Positions 25,439 to 32,596 of a stretch of DNA of 51,424 bases are shown in pieces. Source of the stretch: Ligilactobacillus agilis DSM 20509 (lineage in GTDB: Bacteria > Bacillota > Bacilli > Lactobacillales > Lactobacillaceae); contig NZ_AYYP01000063.1 of NCBI RefSeq assembly GCF_001436215.1, positions 47,215 through 98,638 of the forward strand, written 5' to 3'. The notes under the pieces are model-generated. The model was not told the origin of the DNA, did no database searches, and worked only from the letters and a program-made list of their open reading frames with translations. A program made the position numbers and the translations under genes. How positions within the stretch are numbered: the first letter of the stretch is position 1; every line of letters starts with the position of its first letter.

Positions 25439-25567
25439 TTAGGCTTCTACACTTACTTTTCTAACTTCTAACTCTGCTAACTGCTCAGCCTCTTCCCAAT
25501 TCGTAGCTTTAATTAGCAGATTAGTCCAAATTCCGTTAAGCTCAACGTAAACTAAATAATCTTTCAC
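25439..25567 (-). CDS. small hypothetical protein
   Basis: A 42-residue frame from a GTG start (KDYLVYVELNGIWTNLLIKA, ending AELEVRKVSVEA). It overlaps the upstream 42-residue gene by four bases, and AGAGGAAAG precedes it. It looks like one of the small phage proteins of beta-strand plus helix form found in early operons. No function known. Confidence 0.55.
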   Translation of the reverse strand: MKDYLVYVELNGIWTNLLIKATNWEEAEQLAELEVRKVSVEA

Positions 25568-25692
25568 TTTCTCTTTCCTCTCCAAAACTTGTAATAAATC
25601 CAGCAACCCAAGCCAACCACCGCAGCTATAAACGCTAAAACGTCTTTAAACATTTCAAACATGATCTGTAACGTCACATATTCATCAATCAT
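25564..25692 (-). CDS. small membrane protein
   Basis: A 42-residue frame with one predicted transmembrane segment (FKDVLAFIAAVVGLGCWIYY) and a basic C-terminus (KFWRGKRK), so the tail should face the cytoplasm. It overlaps its upstream neighbour by four bases and its downstream one by four, showing translational coupling in the early operon. Function unknown. Confidence 0.55.
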   Translation of the reverse strand: MIDEYVTLQIMFEMFKDVLAFIAAVVGLGCWIYYKFWRGKRK

Positions 25693-25850
25693 CTCTTACA
25701 CCCCAATTCGATTTCTCTTGTGTACTTTCTTTTATGCGTTCTTTTCAGACTCTTGGAACGCTTTTTGCGGCCAGTCTTACGATTCAACTCGGCTATGATT
25801 TTAAGCTCGTAGCCACAGCTTACTAGGCCGTAATCTTTATCAATCTTCAT
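25689..25850 (-). CDS. small basic LVSCG-motif protein
   Basis: A 53-residue protein. Its first half (KDYGLVSCGYELKIIAELN) matches the 33-residue protein at 23211-23312. The second half is very basic (RKTGRKKRSKSLKRTHKRKY) and may bind nucleic acid. Upstream, ATGAAGATTAATGAAGAT appears duplicated just before the start. Function unknown. Confidence 0.55.
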   Translation of the reverse strand: MKIDKDYGLVSCGYELKIIAELNRKTGRKKRSKSLKRTHKRKYTREIELGCKR

Positions 25851-25856
25851 TAATCT

Positions 25857-26315
25857 TCATCCAATCAACTCGCTATAGTCATAGTCAATGTTGGTTTTTA
25901 CTTGAGTTTTAATTTTCTTAGTGGTTCCTAGCACGCCTACTCTGAAATCGTGCTTACGGAGCACTACAACTTCAACTGGCACATGATATCTCTGAGCAAA
26001 TAACTTAAACTTAAGTTGACTCTTATCATCTATCGCATACCCGTTAAAGCCATTCTTAACGTCATAGACGTGTTTTATTAGGCCACCGTCTAGAACTACG
26101 AAGTCAGCTTTATAACTCACAGAGCGCACGTTATGCGAGCCCAGCGGGAATTTATCGACTAGCACTAGGTTCTTTTGTACTTCAAACTCATAACCGCTGT
26201 TTTTGATATAACGCAGGTAGAAGTCTAGTTCCTTTTGTGAGTCAAACTTGTAACCATCCACGGTTGATTTTTTGCCGAAGTGGCTAGCGCTCGTCACCTT
26301 ACGCCTTGTTATCAT
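25857..26315 (-). CDS. DUF1064 phage nuclease-like protein
   Basis: A 152-residue protein of the DUF1064 family, which has a PD-(D/E)XK-like fold and is found in replication regions of phages. Seen here: STVDGYKFDSQKELDFYLRY (family start), YKADFVVLDGGLIKHVYDVKN with the acidic-x-K catalytic arrangement (DVKN), then KFKLFAQRYHVPVEVV. It may resolve branched DNA, like RusA, but that is inference. The ATG with AAGGAGG at six bases is preferred to a longer frame. Confidence 0.75.
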   Translation of the reverse strand: MITRRKVTSASHFGKKSTVDGYKFDSQKELDFYLRYIKNSGYEFEVQKNLVLVDKFPLGSHNVRSVSYKADFVVLDGGLIKHVYDVKNGFNGYAIDDKSQLKFKLFAQRYHVPVEVVVLRKHDFRVGVLGTTKKIKTQVKTNIDYDYSELIG

Positions 26316-26532
26316 CACTTGCCTCCTTGTATTCTTTTTCAACTAATATAACCGCCTTTTGTGCTTTGACACTTGTCCTTGCTATCCAATCTAATAAATC
26401 ATCAAAGGCATTGCGCTTGTCGACGCCTTCTTTTTGGACCATGTAGGATAAGTTTAAAGCCTTATCTTGCATTCGTACTATAGCTAGTGTTGTAATTTGC
26501 AGCTGTTTCTTTAGCTTCTCTTCGTTAGTCAT
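26299..26532 (-). CDS. small helical hypothetical protein
   Basis: A 77-residue, probably all-helical protein (EEKLKKQLQITTLAIVRMQDK; NAFDDLLDWIARTSVKAQKA). The third codon ATG is chosen since AGGAGG lies eight bases before it and too near the first ATG. It overlaps the DUF1064 gene. Function unknown. Confidence 0.6.
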   Translation of the reverse strand: MTNEEKLKKQLQITTLAIVRMQDKALNLSYMVQKEGVDKRNAFDDLLDWIARTSVKAQKAVILVEKEYKEASDDNKA

Positions 26533-26551
26533 TTCCATTTCCTCCTGTAAT

Positions 26552-26728
26552 CTACTTGTCTAACTCGTAATTAATACAAGCGGTAATGTCGTCATATACA
26601 CCAAAAAGATAAAAATCAACCGCATTGACCTTTTTCACCTTGTTTTTCGGATCTTCTATGAAATCGTTAACCAAATCTTCGATATCAGCTTCATAGCCTG
26701 ATATAAGCTTAATCCTCGTTCTTGCCAT
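26552..26728 (-). CDS. small hypothetical protein
   Basis: A 58-residue frame (MARTRIKLISGYEADIEDLV; VKKVNAVDFYLFGVYDDI). Its ATG overlaps the upstream stop by one base (TAATG), so it is translationally coupled. The beta-strand start and acidic helix are like other small early phage proteins. Function unknown. Confidence 0.6.
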   Translation of the reverse strand: MARTRIKLISGYEADIEDLVNDFIEDPKNKVKKVNAVDFYLFGVYDDITACINYELDK

Positions 26729-26940
26729 TAGTAGTCGTCCTCCTCTTCTAAATCTTCTACTCGATAAAACTTAATCCTAGGCTCTTTAATATCGCCCTTT
26801 TTAAAGTGCGTTGCTAAACTACATACGTTATTCGGTGTTATATCAAACCACTTCGCTAGCTGCTCGATAGTACCTAGAGTTATAACCTCGTCATCTTGCG
26901 TATAAGCAATGTATAACTTAGCCGGCCTCATATCATCCAT
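26728..26940 (-). CDS. small hypothetical protein with HTH-like segment
   Basis: A 70-residue protein. The part LGTIEQLAKWFDITPNNVCSLATHF resembles a short helix-turn-helix that senses codes such as phage small regulators. The C-terminus is acidic (VEDLEEEDDY). The start used has GGAGG at seven bases; a longer frame places GGAGG inside the gene. Function unknown. Confidence 0.6.
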   Translation of the reverse strand: MDDMRPAKLYIAYTQDDEVITLGTIEQLAKWFDITPNNVCSLATHFKKGDIKEPRIKFYRVEDLEEEDDY

Positions 26941-26954
26941 AGTTGCTCCTCCAT

Positions 26955-27152
26955 TCATAATCGCTCATTTATCTTCAAAAAATTTCTAATATATCTAACT
27001 TGTTGCCAAAGATATGGATCATTATCATTCCTATAACTTATTGATGACCTCCAATCCTCGACTCGCTGTTTGACATCTAAAATAACTATAGTTGGCACTT
27101 TATGCTGACTTATTAAACGTGATAGCTCATCTATAGCCGTTACTTCTTGCAT
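26955..27152 (-). CDS. DUF6877-like phage protein
   Basis: A 65-residue protein that resembles a family common in Lactobacillus and Enterococcus phages: IDELSRLISQHKVPTIVILDV, then RVEDWRSSISYRNDNDPYLWQQVRYIRNFL. It overlaps the methyltransferase gene by 13 bases. The start with GGAG upstream is preferred, though a longer frame is possible. Function unknown. Confidence 0.6.
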   Translation of the reverse strand: MQEVTAIDELSRLISQHKVPTIVILDVKQRVEDWRSSISYRNDNDPYLWQQVRYIRNFLKINERL

Positions 27153-27610
27153 TTTATGAACACACTCCATTTAGTTTTAGATTTTTTATCGCCTAGAATC
27201 GGCTGACATTGAATAGCTTTTATTACATCTCGAAACGGAATTTGCTCCTCGTTCCACTTAAAAAGCAATATCCCATTATCTTTCAGCACTCTTTGACATT
27301 CCCAGAAGCCTTTGTATAAGTCGTTTTGCCAAGACATCAAATCTAAGGTCCCATATTTTTTCGCTAACCAGGATTCTTTTCCAGCCTTAATTAGATGAGG
27401 CGGGTCAAAAATAACAAGGTCAAAGGTTACATCCGGAAAAGGCATATTTCTAAAGTCTCCAATTACATCAGGATCAATTTCAGCAATTCTCTCTAGCTGT
27501 CTATCTTTGTAGCGGAGAACCTCACGTCTGATATCCATGTACGTGGTGTGTGGTTCGTTTCGTTCATACCAGAACATCCGCGAACCGCAGCATGCGTCAA
27601 GTATTTTCAC
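27140..27610 (-). CDS. SAM-dependent methyltransferase
   Basis: A 156-residue compact class I methyltransferase. LDACCGSRMFWYE is the SAM-binding motif I, TTYMDIRREV carries the acidic motif II, DVIGDFRNMPF motif III, and FDLVIFDPPH a catalytic DPPH motif of amino-methyltransferases acting on adenine or cytosine in DNA. No target-recognition domain is present, so it is an orphan phage enzyme that probably protects phage DNA or alters expression. The start is GTG with GGAGG upstream. Confidence 0.8.
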   Translation of the reverse strand: MKILDACCGSRMFWYERNEPHTTYMDIRREVLRYKDRQLERIAEIDPDVIGDFRNMPFPDVTFDLVIFDPPHLIKAGKESWLAKKYGTLDLMSWQNDLYKGFWECQRVLKDNGILLFKWNEEQIPFRDVIKAIQCQPILGDKKSKTKWSVFIKCKK

Positions 27611-27613
27611 CCT

Positions 27614-27772
27614 CTATTTCCTCCATTCATCAAACATACACATCGGCAGCATGTAGGCAAAGTAATCAGGCGGACAACCCTCAATAATCATTTCCGCTTG
27701 ATTTTCAGTTAGGTTCAAATGCTCCCAACCTTGCCCTTCACCGCGCACAATCACTTTCCACCGGTATCGCAT
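27614..27772 (-). CDS. small hypothetical protein
   Basis: A 52-residue frame (RYRWKVIVRGEGQGWEHLNL; FAYMLPMCMFDEWRK). The ATG overlaps the upstream stop by one base, and the gene runs right up to the methyltransferase gene. Function unknown. Confidence 0.6.
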   Translation of the reverse strand: MRYRWKVIVRGEGQGWEHLNLTENQAEMIIEGCPPDYFAYMLPMCMFDEWRK

Positions 27773-27990
27773 TATGACACCTCCAGACCTGCCTCTAGGT
27801 CATCTAGCACTGAAACAGCCTCCTCAAGCGCCGTTTGCGCTTTGTTTAAATACTCATCTACGACTTTCAAATCGCTAGCGGATAAGCTTGAGCGCAATTC
27901 ATCAGACATTTTAAACTTAAAGCGTTTGTCGTCATAAACGCCTAGCAGCATTTCCAAATCAAGGCTAAAATTATCTAAATTCGTATACAT
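27772..27990 (-). CDS. small acidic hypothetical protein
   Basis: A 72-residue protein (YTNLDNFSLDLEMLLGVYDD; SASDLKVVDEYLNKAQTALE), helical and acidic. AGGAGG lies seven bases before the chosen ATG; an ATG two codons upstream sits too close to it. Function unknown. Confidence 0.6.
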   Translation of the reverse strand: MYTNLDNFSLDLEMLLGVYDDKRFKFKMSDELRSSLSASDLKVVDEYLNKAQTALEEAVSVLDDLEAGLEVS

Positions 27991-28001
27991 AGCCATCCCT
28001 C

Positions 28002-28142
28002 CTAAAATCGTTCTTGGATAACATGAATGATTTCTCTAATTACAATCGTTAAAAACAGCGTGGCCGTCAGCGTTAAAGCAACTGCGATTGCTAGTAGAAA
28101 TACTAGTAGCAGGTACTGGCTCACTGCTATAATCCAAGCCAT
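28002..28142 (-). CDS. small membrane protein
   Basis: A 46-residue frame with a long hydrophobic span (YLLLVFLLAIAVALTLTATL) and a charged end (REIIHVIQERF). Its ATG overlaps the upstream stop (TGATG). It belongs to the tiny coupled genes of the early operon. Function unknown. Confidence 0.55.
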   Translation of the reverse strand: MAWIIAVSQYLLLVFLLAIAVALTLTATLFLTIVIREIIHVIQERF

Positions 28143-28285
28143 CACCAGTTCTTAACTCCTCTCCGTGCTTGCTCTGCTCTCAAGTAAGCAAGCGTTTCTT
28201 TGACCCACCTTTTGGAAGCCTCTATTTGTTCCTTAGAACGTTTTTGAGGTTTAAACACATAAATTCCTTTGCTTTCATTTTCCAC
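28142..28285 (-). CDS. small basic hypothetical protein
   Basis: A 47-residue frame from GTG with GAGGGGG eight bases upstream (MENESKGIYVFKPQKRSKEQ; KRWVKETLAYLRAEQARRGV). Basic and helical. It directly follows the DnaC-like gene. Function unknown. Confidence 0.55.
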   Translation of the reverse strand: MENESKGIYVFKPQKRSKEQIEASKRWVKETLAYLRAEQARRGVKNW

Positions 28286-28317
28286 GTCACTAACCCCCTC
28301 AAATTTAAATCTGATAG

Positions 28318-29127
28318 CTAAAGTAAGCCTGAGTATGCACGCTTACTCTTCAAATCTTTGAAATCAAGAATCCGTTCGCTGGTTTGGCTGTTGATTCCCT
28401 TCATAATTCGGTCAACCACCTTCGGGTTGTAAGTTTCTTGTAACTGCTCCAGAGTCAAGTTCGTTGTTACAATCGTGTGATTGCGCTGATTAAAGATTTC
28501 ATACAGCATCTTCTGCGCCATGATGCTACCTTCCCGGCCGTCTGAGTTCATCACACTTTCGGTTCCTAAATCATCAATTACCACCACATCGGCAGAGATG
28601 ATATTGTCTAAACTAATCTTTAGCCAACGGCCCCCATTAAACTTGAACTCTTTGAACGCTTCATAATACTCGTTAATGTTGATGAACAAGCACTCTTTGT
28701 CGCTTTTATCTAGAATGAAATGTAACATTGCTGCAGCTAACAAAGACTTGCCTCGGCCACTGCCGCCGGTCATGATAACATTTAAAACTTTGGTGCCAGG
28801 TTCAATAAATTCTTTAGCTAACTCGTAGCCTTTGCGTCTAAATTCAAGTTCTGGACTATCTGCCCGGCCCTTGAAGTCGTTGAAGGTCTTAAGCGCAAGC
28901 TCGCTATCTCCCCAGTAGCTTCTGTTGAAATAAATGTCCCGGCGAATTAGCGATCTGAAATTATTGACTAACCCTTTGTCTTTAGTCGTAACTTGTTCTT
29001 TTTGACATTCAGGACAAATTGCCGGCCGATTAGGATTAATACTCGCAAAGAGCTTACAGCCATGCTTAGGGCATGTTTCTTCAACTTCTTTGACGCTGGC
29101 CAAGCTAGAAAGTGACATCATACTCAT
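28318..29127 (-). CDS. DnaC-like helicase loader ATPase
   Basis: A 269-residue AAA+ protein that should load the host replicative helicase onto the phage origin. The N-terminus has a four-cysteine zinc-like site (CPKHGCK and CPECQKE). The ATPase core has Walker A GGSGRGKS near residue 121, Walker B VVVIDDLG near 183, and sensor 1 IVTTNLT near 221; the C-terminal SERILDFKDLKSKR fits the family. It overlaps the initiator gene by 23 bases, giving the usual initiator-loader pair. Confidence 0.9.
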   Translation of the reverse strand: MSMMSLSSLASVKEVEETCPKHGCKLFASINPNRPAICPECQKEQVTTKDKGLVNNFRSLIRRDIYFNRSYWGDSELALKTFNDFKGRADSPELEFRRKGYELAKEFIEPGTKVLNVIMTGGSGRGKSLLAAAMLHFILDKSDKECLFININEYYEAFKEFKFNGGRWLKISLDNIISADVVVIDDLGTESVMNSDGREGSIMAQKMLYEIFNQRNHTIVTTNLTLEQLQETYNPKVVDRIMKGINSQTSERILDFKDLKSKRAYSGLL

Positions 29128-29896
29128 TTAACTGACCTCCCCACTTAGATTTACCTGAAGTTGGCTTCTTGTTGTAGCTTCTATTTCGTTTTTGCTTATT
29201 TGCTTCAAATTTAGCTTCTAGTTCCTTAGCCTCTTCAACTGACTCAAGCCCAAGCTGGATATACCTTTCTAGAATTGCTTTGAAGTAGTTGAAATTAGGA
29301 TGCTTAGCACTGACTGAAGTTTGTTGGGCAGCATAAACTATTAACTCTGAATTTAACTTCTGAATATAGTCAACTAACAATTGCTGGTTAAACGGAGTAA
29401 TCTGAATTCCGCATGCCTGTACTTCACCAAATATGTCTGTTTCATCTAATTTTCCCTGCTCCCCTACTGCTGCTACTTTATTTATACTTGTAATATTTAA
29501 ACTTGTAGTATTCTCTTCGGCTTTTTTGCCTATAGGGGTAGCGACTTTTTTATCAATACCCTCCCGTTCTTTTGAACTATACCTATCGGCTTTTTTATCT
29601 ATAGGGGGTGTGGCAACAGGATATAGCCGTCGTTCAATGACTTCTTTTGTCTGCTCACTTCTAATTTCTTCTCGTTTCACATACCCAAGCTTTACTAAGT
29701 CACTCACCCATGTTGATACTGTATCTTTCGAGACTTCGTACAGATTAGCAAAGTATCTATTACTAGCCGTGCAGTATCCGTACTTGTTAGATAAGGCCGT
29801 AATTTCGCTAAAGAAAACTTTCTCACTGGCTCTAAGTCGTTTGTCATACCTGACATTAGCAGTCAGAATTGAATAATAACTTGGTTGTTCATGCAT
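29105..29896 (-). CDS. replication initiator with helix-turn-helix domain
   Basis: A 263-residue protein. Residues about 5-95 form a winged helix (LRASEKVFFSEITALSNKYG; VSKDTVSTWVSDLVKLGYVK), as in phage DnaD/O-type initiators. A low-complexity linker follows (about 96-140, with two near-copies of a KKAD/KKVA segment), then a helical C-terminal part (NQQLLVDYIQKLNSELIVYA) resembling DnaD-like domains. It should bind the phage origin, often located inside its own gene, and recruit the loader encoded next. Confidence 0.82.
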   Translation of the reverse strand: MHEQPSYYSILTANVRYDKRLRASEKVFFSEITALSNKYGYCTASNRYFANLYEVSKDTVSTWVSDLVKLGYVKREEIRSEQTKEVIERRLYPVATPPIDKKADRYSSKEREGIDKKVATPIGKKAEENTTSLNITSINKVAAVGEQGKLDETDIFGEVQACGIQITPFNQQLLVDYIQKLNSELIVYAAQQTSVSAKHPNFNYFKAILERYIQLGLESVEEAKELEAKFEANKQKRNRSYNKKPTSGKSKWGGQLNEYDVTF

Positions 29897-29959
29897 GATC
29901 TTGCCTCCTCTCTAGGGCCTCCCACCCATCCGGCATTGTAAGCATACTGGCTGTTTATT

Positions 29960-30811
29960 CTATCCCAAGCTAATCTGTGTAGCACCTACTAGGTTATTGC
30001 TAATCGTTGATTTACCGCGGCAATATTCGCACTTACCACAACCAACTGGCTCTTCTTTACTGTCAACAACGGCTTTGATATGAGTTTGCTTTTCTTCGAT
30101 TCGTTCTAAAGCTGTATCTAAAAGTGCTTGCTCATCATCACCGTCAAAAGTAATCCCCATCAGTTCACATGGTGTCTGTTTGCTGACTGCGAAAATCAGC
30201 GGCTGACAAGTAACACCAAATGTTTGTCTAATTAGTTCTCTATAAACTGCCATTTGCAAGTCATAGCTAAAAGCTTGAACAAACGGAACTTTGATATTGC
30301 GTCCCTCTTGAGTCTTAACCCAGGCTCCTTCATGTAAATCTCTAGAGGTTTTAATGTCATAAAAGAACTCATTTTCAAGATCTAAACTGTCAATCTTTCC
30401 CATCCATGGGACACCGTGAATTTCACCAGTGACAATAACTTCCTTTTGACCCGGAATGTATAATTGATTAAAAGCTTCATCTGCTTTAAGCCGGTCAATC
30501 ATCGCATTAGCAACTTGGAAATCAGCCTTTAATTTTCCTTTGTTCTTGCCAGTCTTGGCAATCATCTTGTCTGCATTCGTACCGTCGCCTTTATCTTCGT
30601 CCAAGAATGCCTGGTGGGCTTCTGGACTCTCAAAATATGAATGTAGGTAATTACCTACTAAGAGTGCTTTTTCGTCTCTCTGTGGCTCCCAGTCGCCATT
30701 CAGCTTAGCTAAGGCAGCAGCTTCACATCTCTCGAAGTCAGTAAAAATACTCTTGCTTAAATAGTGACGGTTAGCTTCGTTGCTATAATAATTTTCTACT
30801 GTCAATTTCAT
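29960..30811 (-). CDS. RecE-like PD-(D/E)XK exonuclease (DUF3799)
   Basis: A 283-residue protein. The nuclease core shows KALLVGNYLHSYFE (helix with invariant H), then WMGKIDSLDLENEFFYDIKT with the D-x(n)-D-x-K catalytic set, and FSYDLQMAVYRELIR after it. Three cysteines close together near the C-terminus (CGKCEYC) recall the metal or Fe-S cluster of related AddB/Cas4-like enzymes. It should chew double-stranded ends to give single strands for the RecT protein encoded just before it, with three bases between them. Confidence 0.85.
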   Translation of the reverse strand: MKLTVENYYSNEANRHYLSKSIFTDFERCEAAALAKLNGDWEPQRDEKALLVGNYLHSYFESPEAHQAFLDEDKGDGTNADKMIAKTGKNKGKLKADFQVANAMIDRLKADEAFNQLYIPGQKEVIVTGEIHGVPWMGKIDSLDLENEFFYDIKTSRDLHEGAWVKTQEGRNIKVPFVQAFSYDLQMAVYRELIRQTFGVTCQPLIFAVSKQTPCELMGITFDGDDEQALLDTALERIEEKQTHIKAVVDSKEEPVGCGKCEYCRGKSTISNNLVGATQISLG

Positions 30812-30814
30812 CGT

Positions 30815-31702
30815 TTATTCTGCCTCCTTGGCTGCCTTTTGGCGTTCGATTTGGTCTTTAAAAATGTCAATTTGTTCTTCTTCAGGATCCCTTGGGTCAC
30901 GCTTTTCTGGCATTTCGGTAACGGGCACGGCCCCTTTAGCCTCAATATGCTTTGCAGGTTCTTTTTTAGTTTGAGACTTGCTCAAAGCTTTGCTAATTAA
31001 AGAACTAGCTGCACTTTCCTTCTGAGCTTGCTTGCGTTCTGCTTGATTAGGCACTACACTTGCTGTTTCTGACTTGTCATCTTCTGTATAGAGCGAACCG
31101 AGAGAATCTGGAAATGCCTCACGCAAAGCATTGACAAGAGCTGTCTTACGAATCATATTTGCAGGCATATCTTTCCAAGTTGCCTGTTTCTTATTGAATT
31201 CGTCAAATGAGATTTCGATATGGATTGGCTCTTCACGGTCATCCCGTTTAACTTCGGCCCACCCGCCTACGATAGTGTCAGAAGGCAGAGCAAAAGCACC
31301 TTGTGAGTAGATAATTTCGTTATTACGAACAACAATCACTCCAGCTTTGCTTCCGCGGAAGTGTTCATTAGCTTCGGCCCGTTTCATGAACGCTTCTTTA
31401 GAAGTGATTAGTTGTGCAGGTTGAGATCCAAACTTAACGATATAGGCCTCGTTTAGGAACGGATTCAAGTGCTGATACTTGCACAAGTTAATGAACATCA
31501 CTACCTCTTGATCTGTAACCTTGCCATTCCCGGACACGAGGTAATTCCTTACTGTGCTTGGTGCAAGCTTAACGTCCTCACCATTGGCTTGAAATGTGAC
31601 TGAGTGTTCTTGATTAACTGCTGGTGTATTTGCTACCTGTGCTCCTTGTTGTGTATATTGTGCTTGTGTAGCGTAGTTTGGGCTTTCATATCTAGTATTC
31701 AT
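30815..31702 (-). CDS. recT: RecT/Bet single-strand annealing protein
   Basis: A 295-residue protein of the phage Bet/RecT superfamily. Residues about 45-215 hold the core: VRNYLVSGNGKVTDQEVVMF, LCKYQHLNPFLNEAYIVKFG, ITSKEAFMKRAEANEHFRG and TWKDMPANMIRKTALVNALR. The C-terminus is charged and disordered (DPRDPEEEQIDIFKD). It anneals complementary single strands in phage recombination and pairs with the exonuclease at 29960-30811. Confidence 0.88.
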   Translation of the reverse strand: MNTRYESPNYATQAQYTQQGAQVANTPAVNQEHSVTFQANGEDVKLAPSTVRNYLVSGNGKVTDQEVVMFINLCKYQHLNPFLNEAYIVKFGSQPAQLITSKEAFMKRAEANEHFRGSKAGVIVVRNNEIIYSQGAFALPSDTIVGGWAEVKRDDREEPIHIEISFDEFNKKQATWKDMPANMIRKTALVNALREAFPDSLGSLYTEDDKSETASVVPNQAERKQAQKESAASSLISKALSKSQTKKEPAKHIEAKGAVPVTEMPEKRDPRDPEEEQIDIFKDQIERQKAAKEAE

Positions 31703-31717
31703 GTTATTTCTCTCCTT

Positions 31718-31975
31718 TTATTTGCTTCTGACTTCTTCGATTTTTCTGAACCAGCTAACTGCATCCGTTAAATGCAAGCTTTCAGCTTCGGCCATGTCTC
31801 TAGGGAACATAATTTGTTCCCAAATGTTGCCTCGTTCATGTCTTTTACCGTCTGCTTCCGTCACGCAGAAGTTAAACATTCTATCGAAATTTCCAATTAG
31901 TTGTTCTTCTTTAACTGCTAGTCGTTCTTTGCCAAAACCGACATTAGTTTTAACAAACACTCTTTTTTCTTTCAT
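31718..31975 (-). CDS. hypothetical protein of recombination operon
   Basis: An 85-residue protein (EKRVFVKTNVGFGKERLAVK; RGNIWEQIMFPRDMAEAES). AAAAGGAG lies before the chosen ATG. Upstream is an 18-bp palindrome, so expression may be controlled there. It precedes recT. No family recognised. Confidence 0.6.
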   Translation of the reverse strand: MKEKRVFVKTNVGFGKERLAVKEEQLIGNFDRMFNFCVTEADGKRHERGNIWEQIMFPRDMAEAESLHLTDAVSWFRKIEEVRSK

Positions 31976-31988
31976 AACTGCTCCTTTT

Positions 31989-32006
31989 CGTGATACAATA
32001 ATCACG
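31989..32006 (+). promoter_or_regulatory. palindromic operator with extended -10
   Basis: CGTGATACAATAATCACG has six-base arms CGTGAT/ATCACG. On the plus strand it contains TGATACAAT, an extended -10, with TTCATA 17 bases upstream. Its 14-base core is identical to the mazEF operator core on the opposite strand. It also lies just before the ribosome site of the minus-strand gene ending at 31718. Confidence 0.5.
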
Positions 32007-32069
32007 AATTTTAATGTTTTTTAATTTGTTTTTTGGCGCTCAGATTGCCGTCTGGGCGCTTTTTTATTT
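32007..32069 (+). ncRNA. candidate short plus-strand antisense RNA
   Basis: The promoter-like palindrome is followed 30 bases later by a plus-strand terminator: GCGCTCAGA/TCTGGGCGC (nine pairs, 32036-32059) and six T. The RNA of about 60 nt would be antisense to the 3' end of the 45-residue gene. On the minus strand the same hairpin lacks a T-run, so it does not end the operon. A 24-residue hydrophobic frame also runs through it. Confidence 0.35.
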
Positions 32070-32158
32070 TCAAAGTGATTTCCCTTAGGCCGCTCAAAAA
32101 ATAAGCTGTAGAGCGTGCCAACGAATATCATGGCAACGATACTATTTGGAATCAACAT
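32021..32158 (-). CDS. small membrane protein
   Basis: A 45-residue frame (MLIPNSIVAMIFVGTLYSLFF, then a basic end KKAPRRQSERQKTN), with one membrane span. GGAGGAGG upstream gives a strong ribosome site. It overlaps the previous gene by 17 bases. Its 3' part contains a plus-strand terminator hairpin. Function unknown. Confidence 0.5.
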   Translation of the reverse strand: MLIPNSIVAMIFVGTLYSLFFERPKGNHFENKKAPRRQSERQKTN

Positions 32159-32312
32159 CACTTTCCTCCTCCCAATAAGGTGGCTCAACCACCATGATGC
32201 GATATAGGACTAAGCCTAGCCCAACTATCAGCAAAAAGTGAGCTATATACCAATTACTTTGGCAGACGGCCACGCCGATTAAAAATGACGCGACTACGTA
32301 TTCCCATTTCAT
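32142..32312 (-). CDS. small membrane protein
   Basis: A 56-residue frame with two hydrophobic stretches (YVVASFLIGVAVC and YIAHFLLIVGLGLVLY) and an acidic end (YWEEESDVDSK). An AGGAGGG ribosome site precedes it. It sits next to the DUF771-like gene in the early operon. Function unknown. Confidence 0.55.
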   Translation of the reverse strand: MKWEYVVASFLIGVAVCQSNWYIAHFLLIVGLGLVLYRIMVVEPPYWEEESDVDSK

Positions 32313-32315
32313 CTT

Positions 32316-32591
32316 TTAAACCCTCCTGTTCTTCCTAATCCATTCAATTACCTCAGGATAATAGAACCACTTAGACTTTCGTGACTTCTCATAAATTGGA
32401 AGCCCCTCAGCTAAGAGTTCCTGGAGCTTTTCATCACCAATTGACAATTCCATTTTTAAGTCTTTAGCTGTCATCAACTTTTTGTCTGTCTGTATTTGGT
32501 TAGAAACCACATTAATCGTGATTCCTTCCTTCTTCCCTTCTCTAAGTAGTTGAGAAAGAAAGTCTTCTGATGCACTAAGTGTTAATTCCAT
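32316..32591 (-). CDS. DUF771-like small DNA-binding protein
   Basis: A 91-residue protein. The C-terminal half MTAKDLKMELSIGDEKLQEL ... SRKSKWFYYPEVIEWIRKNRR resembles excisionase-like winged helices of the DUF771 family, found after antirepressor genes in Gram-positive phages. It may be the excisionase or an early regulator. It follows the antirepressor gene with five bases between. Confidence 0.65.
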   Translation of the reverse strand: MELTLSASEDFLSQLLREGKKEGITINVVSNQIQTDKKLMTAKDLKMELSIGDEKLQELLAEGLPIYEKSRKSKWFYYPEVIEWIRKNRRV

Positions 32592-32596
32592 TTAAA

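Noticed and set aside
29433-29876. Plus-strand 147-codon frame opposite the replication initiator
   Set aside because: It is a shadow of the minus-strand initiator gene, which has a domain match, ribosome site and operon context.
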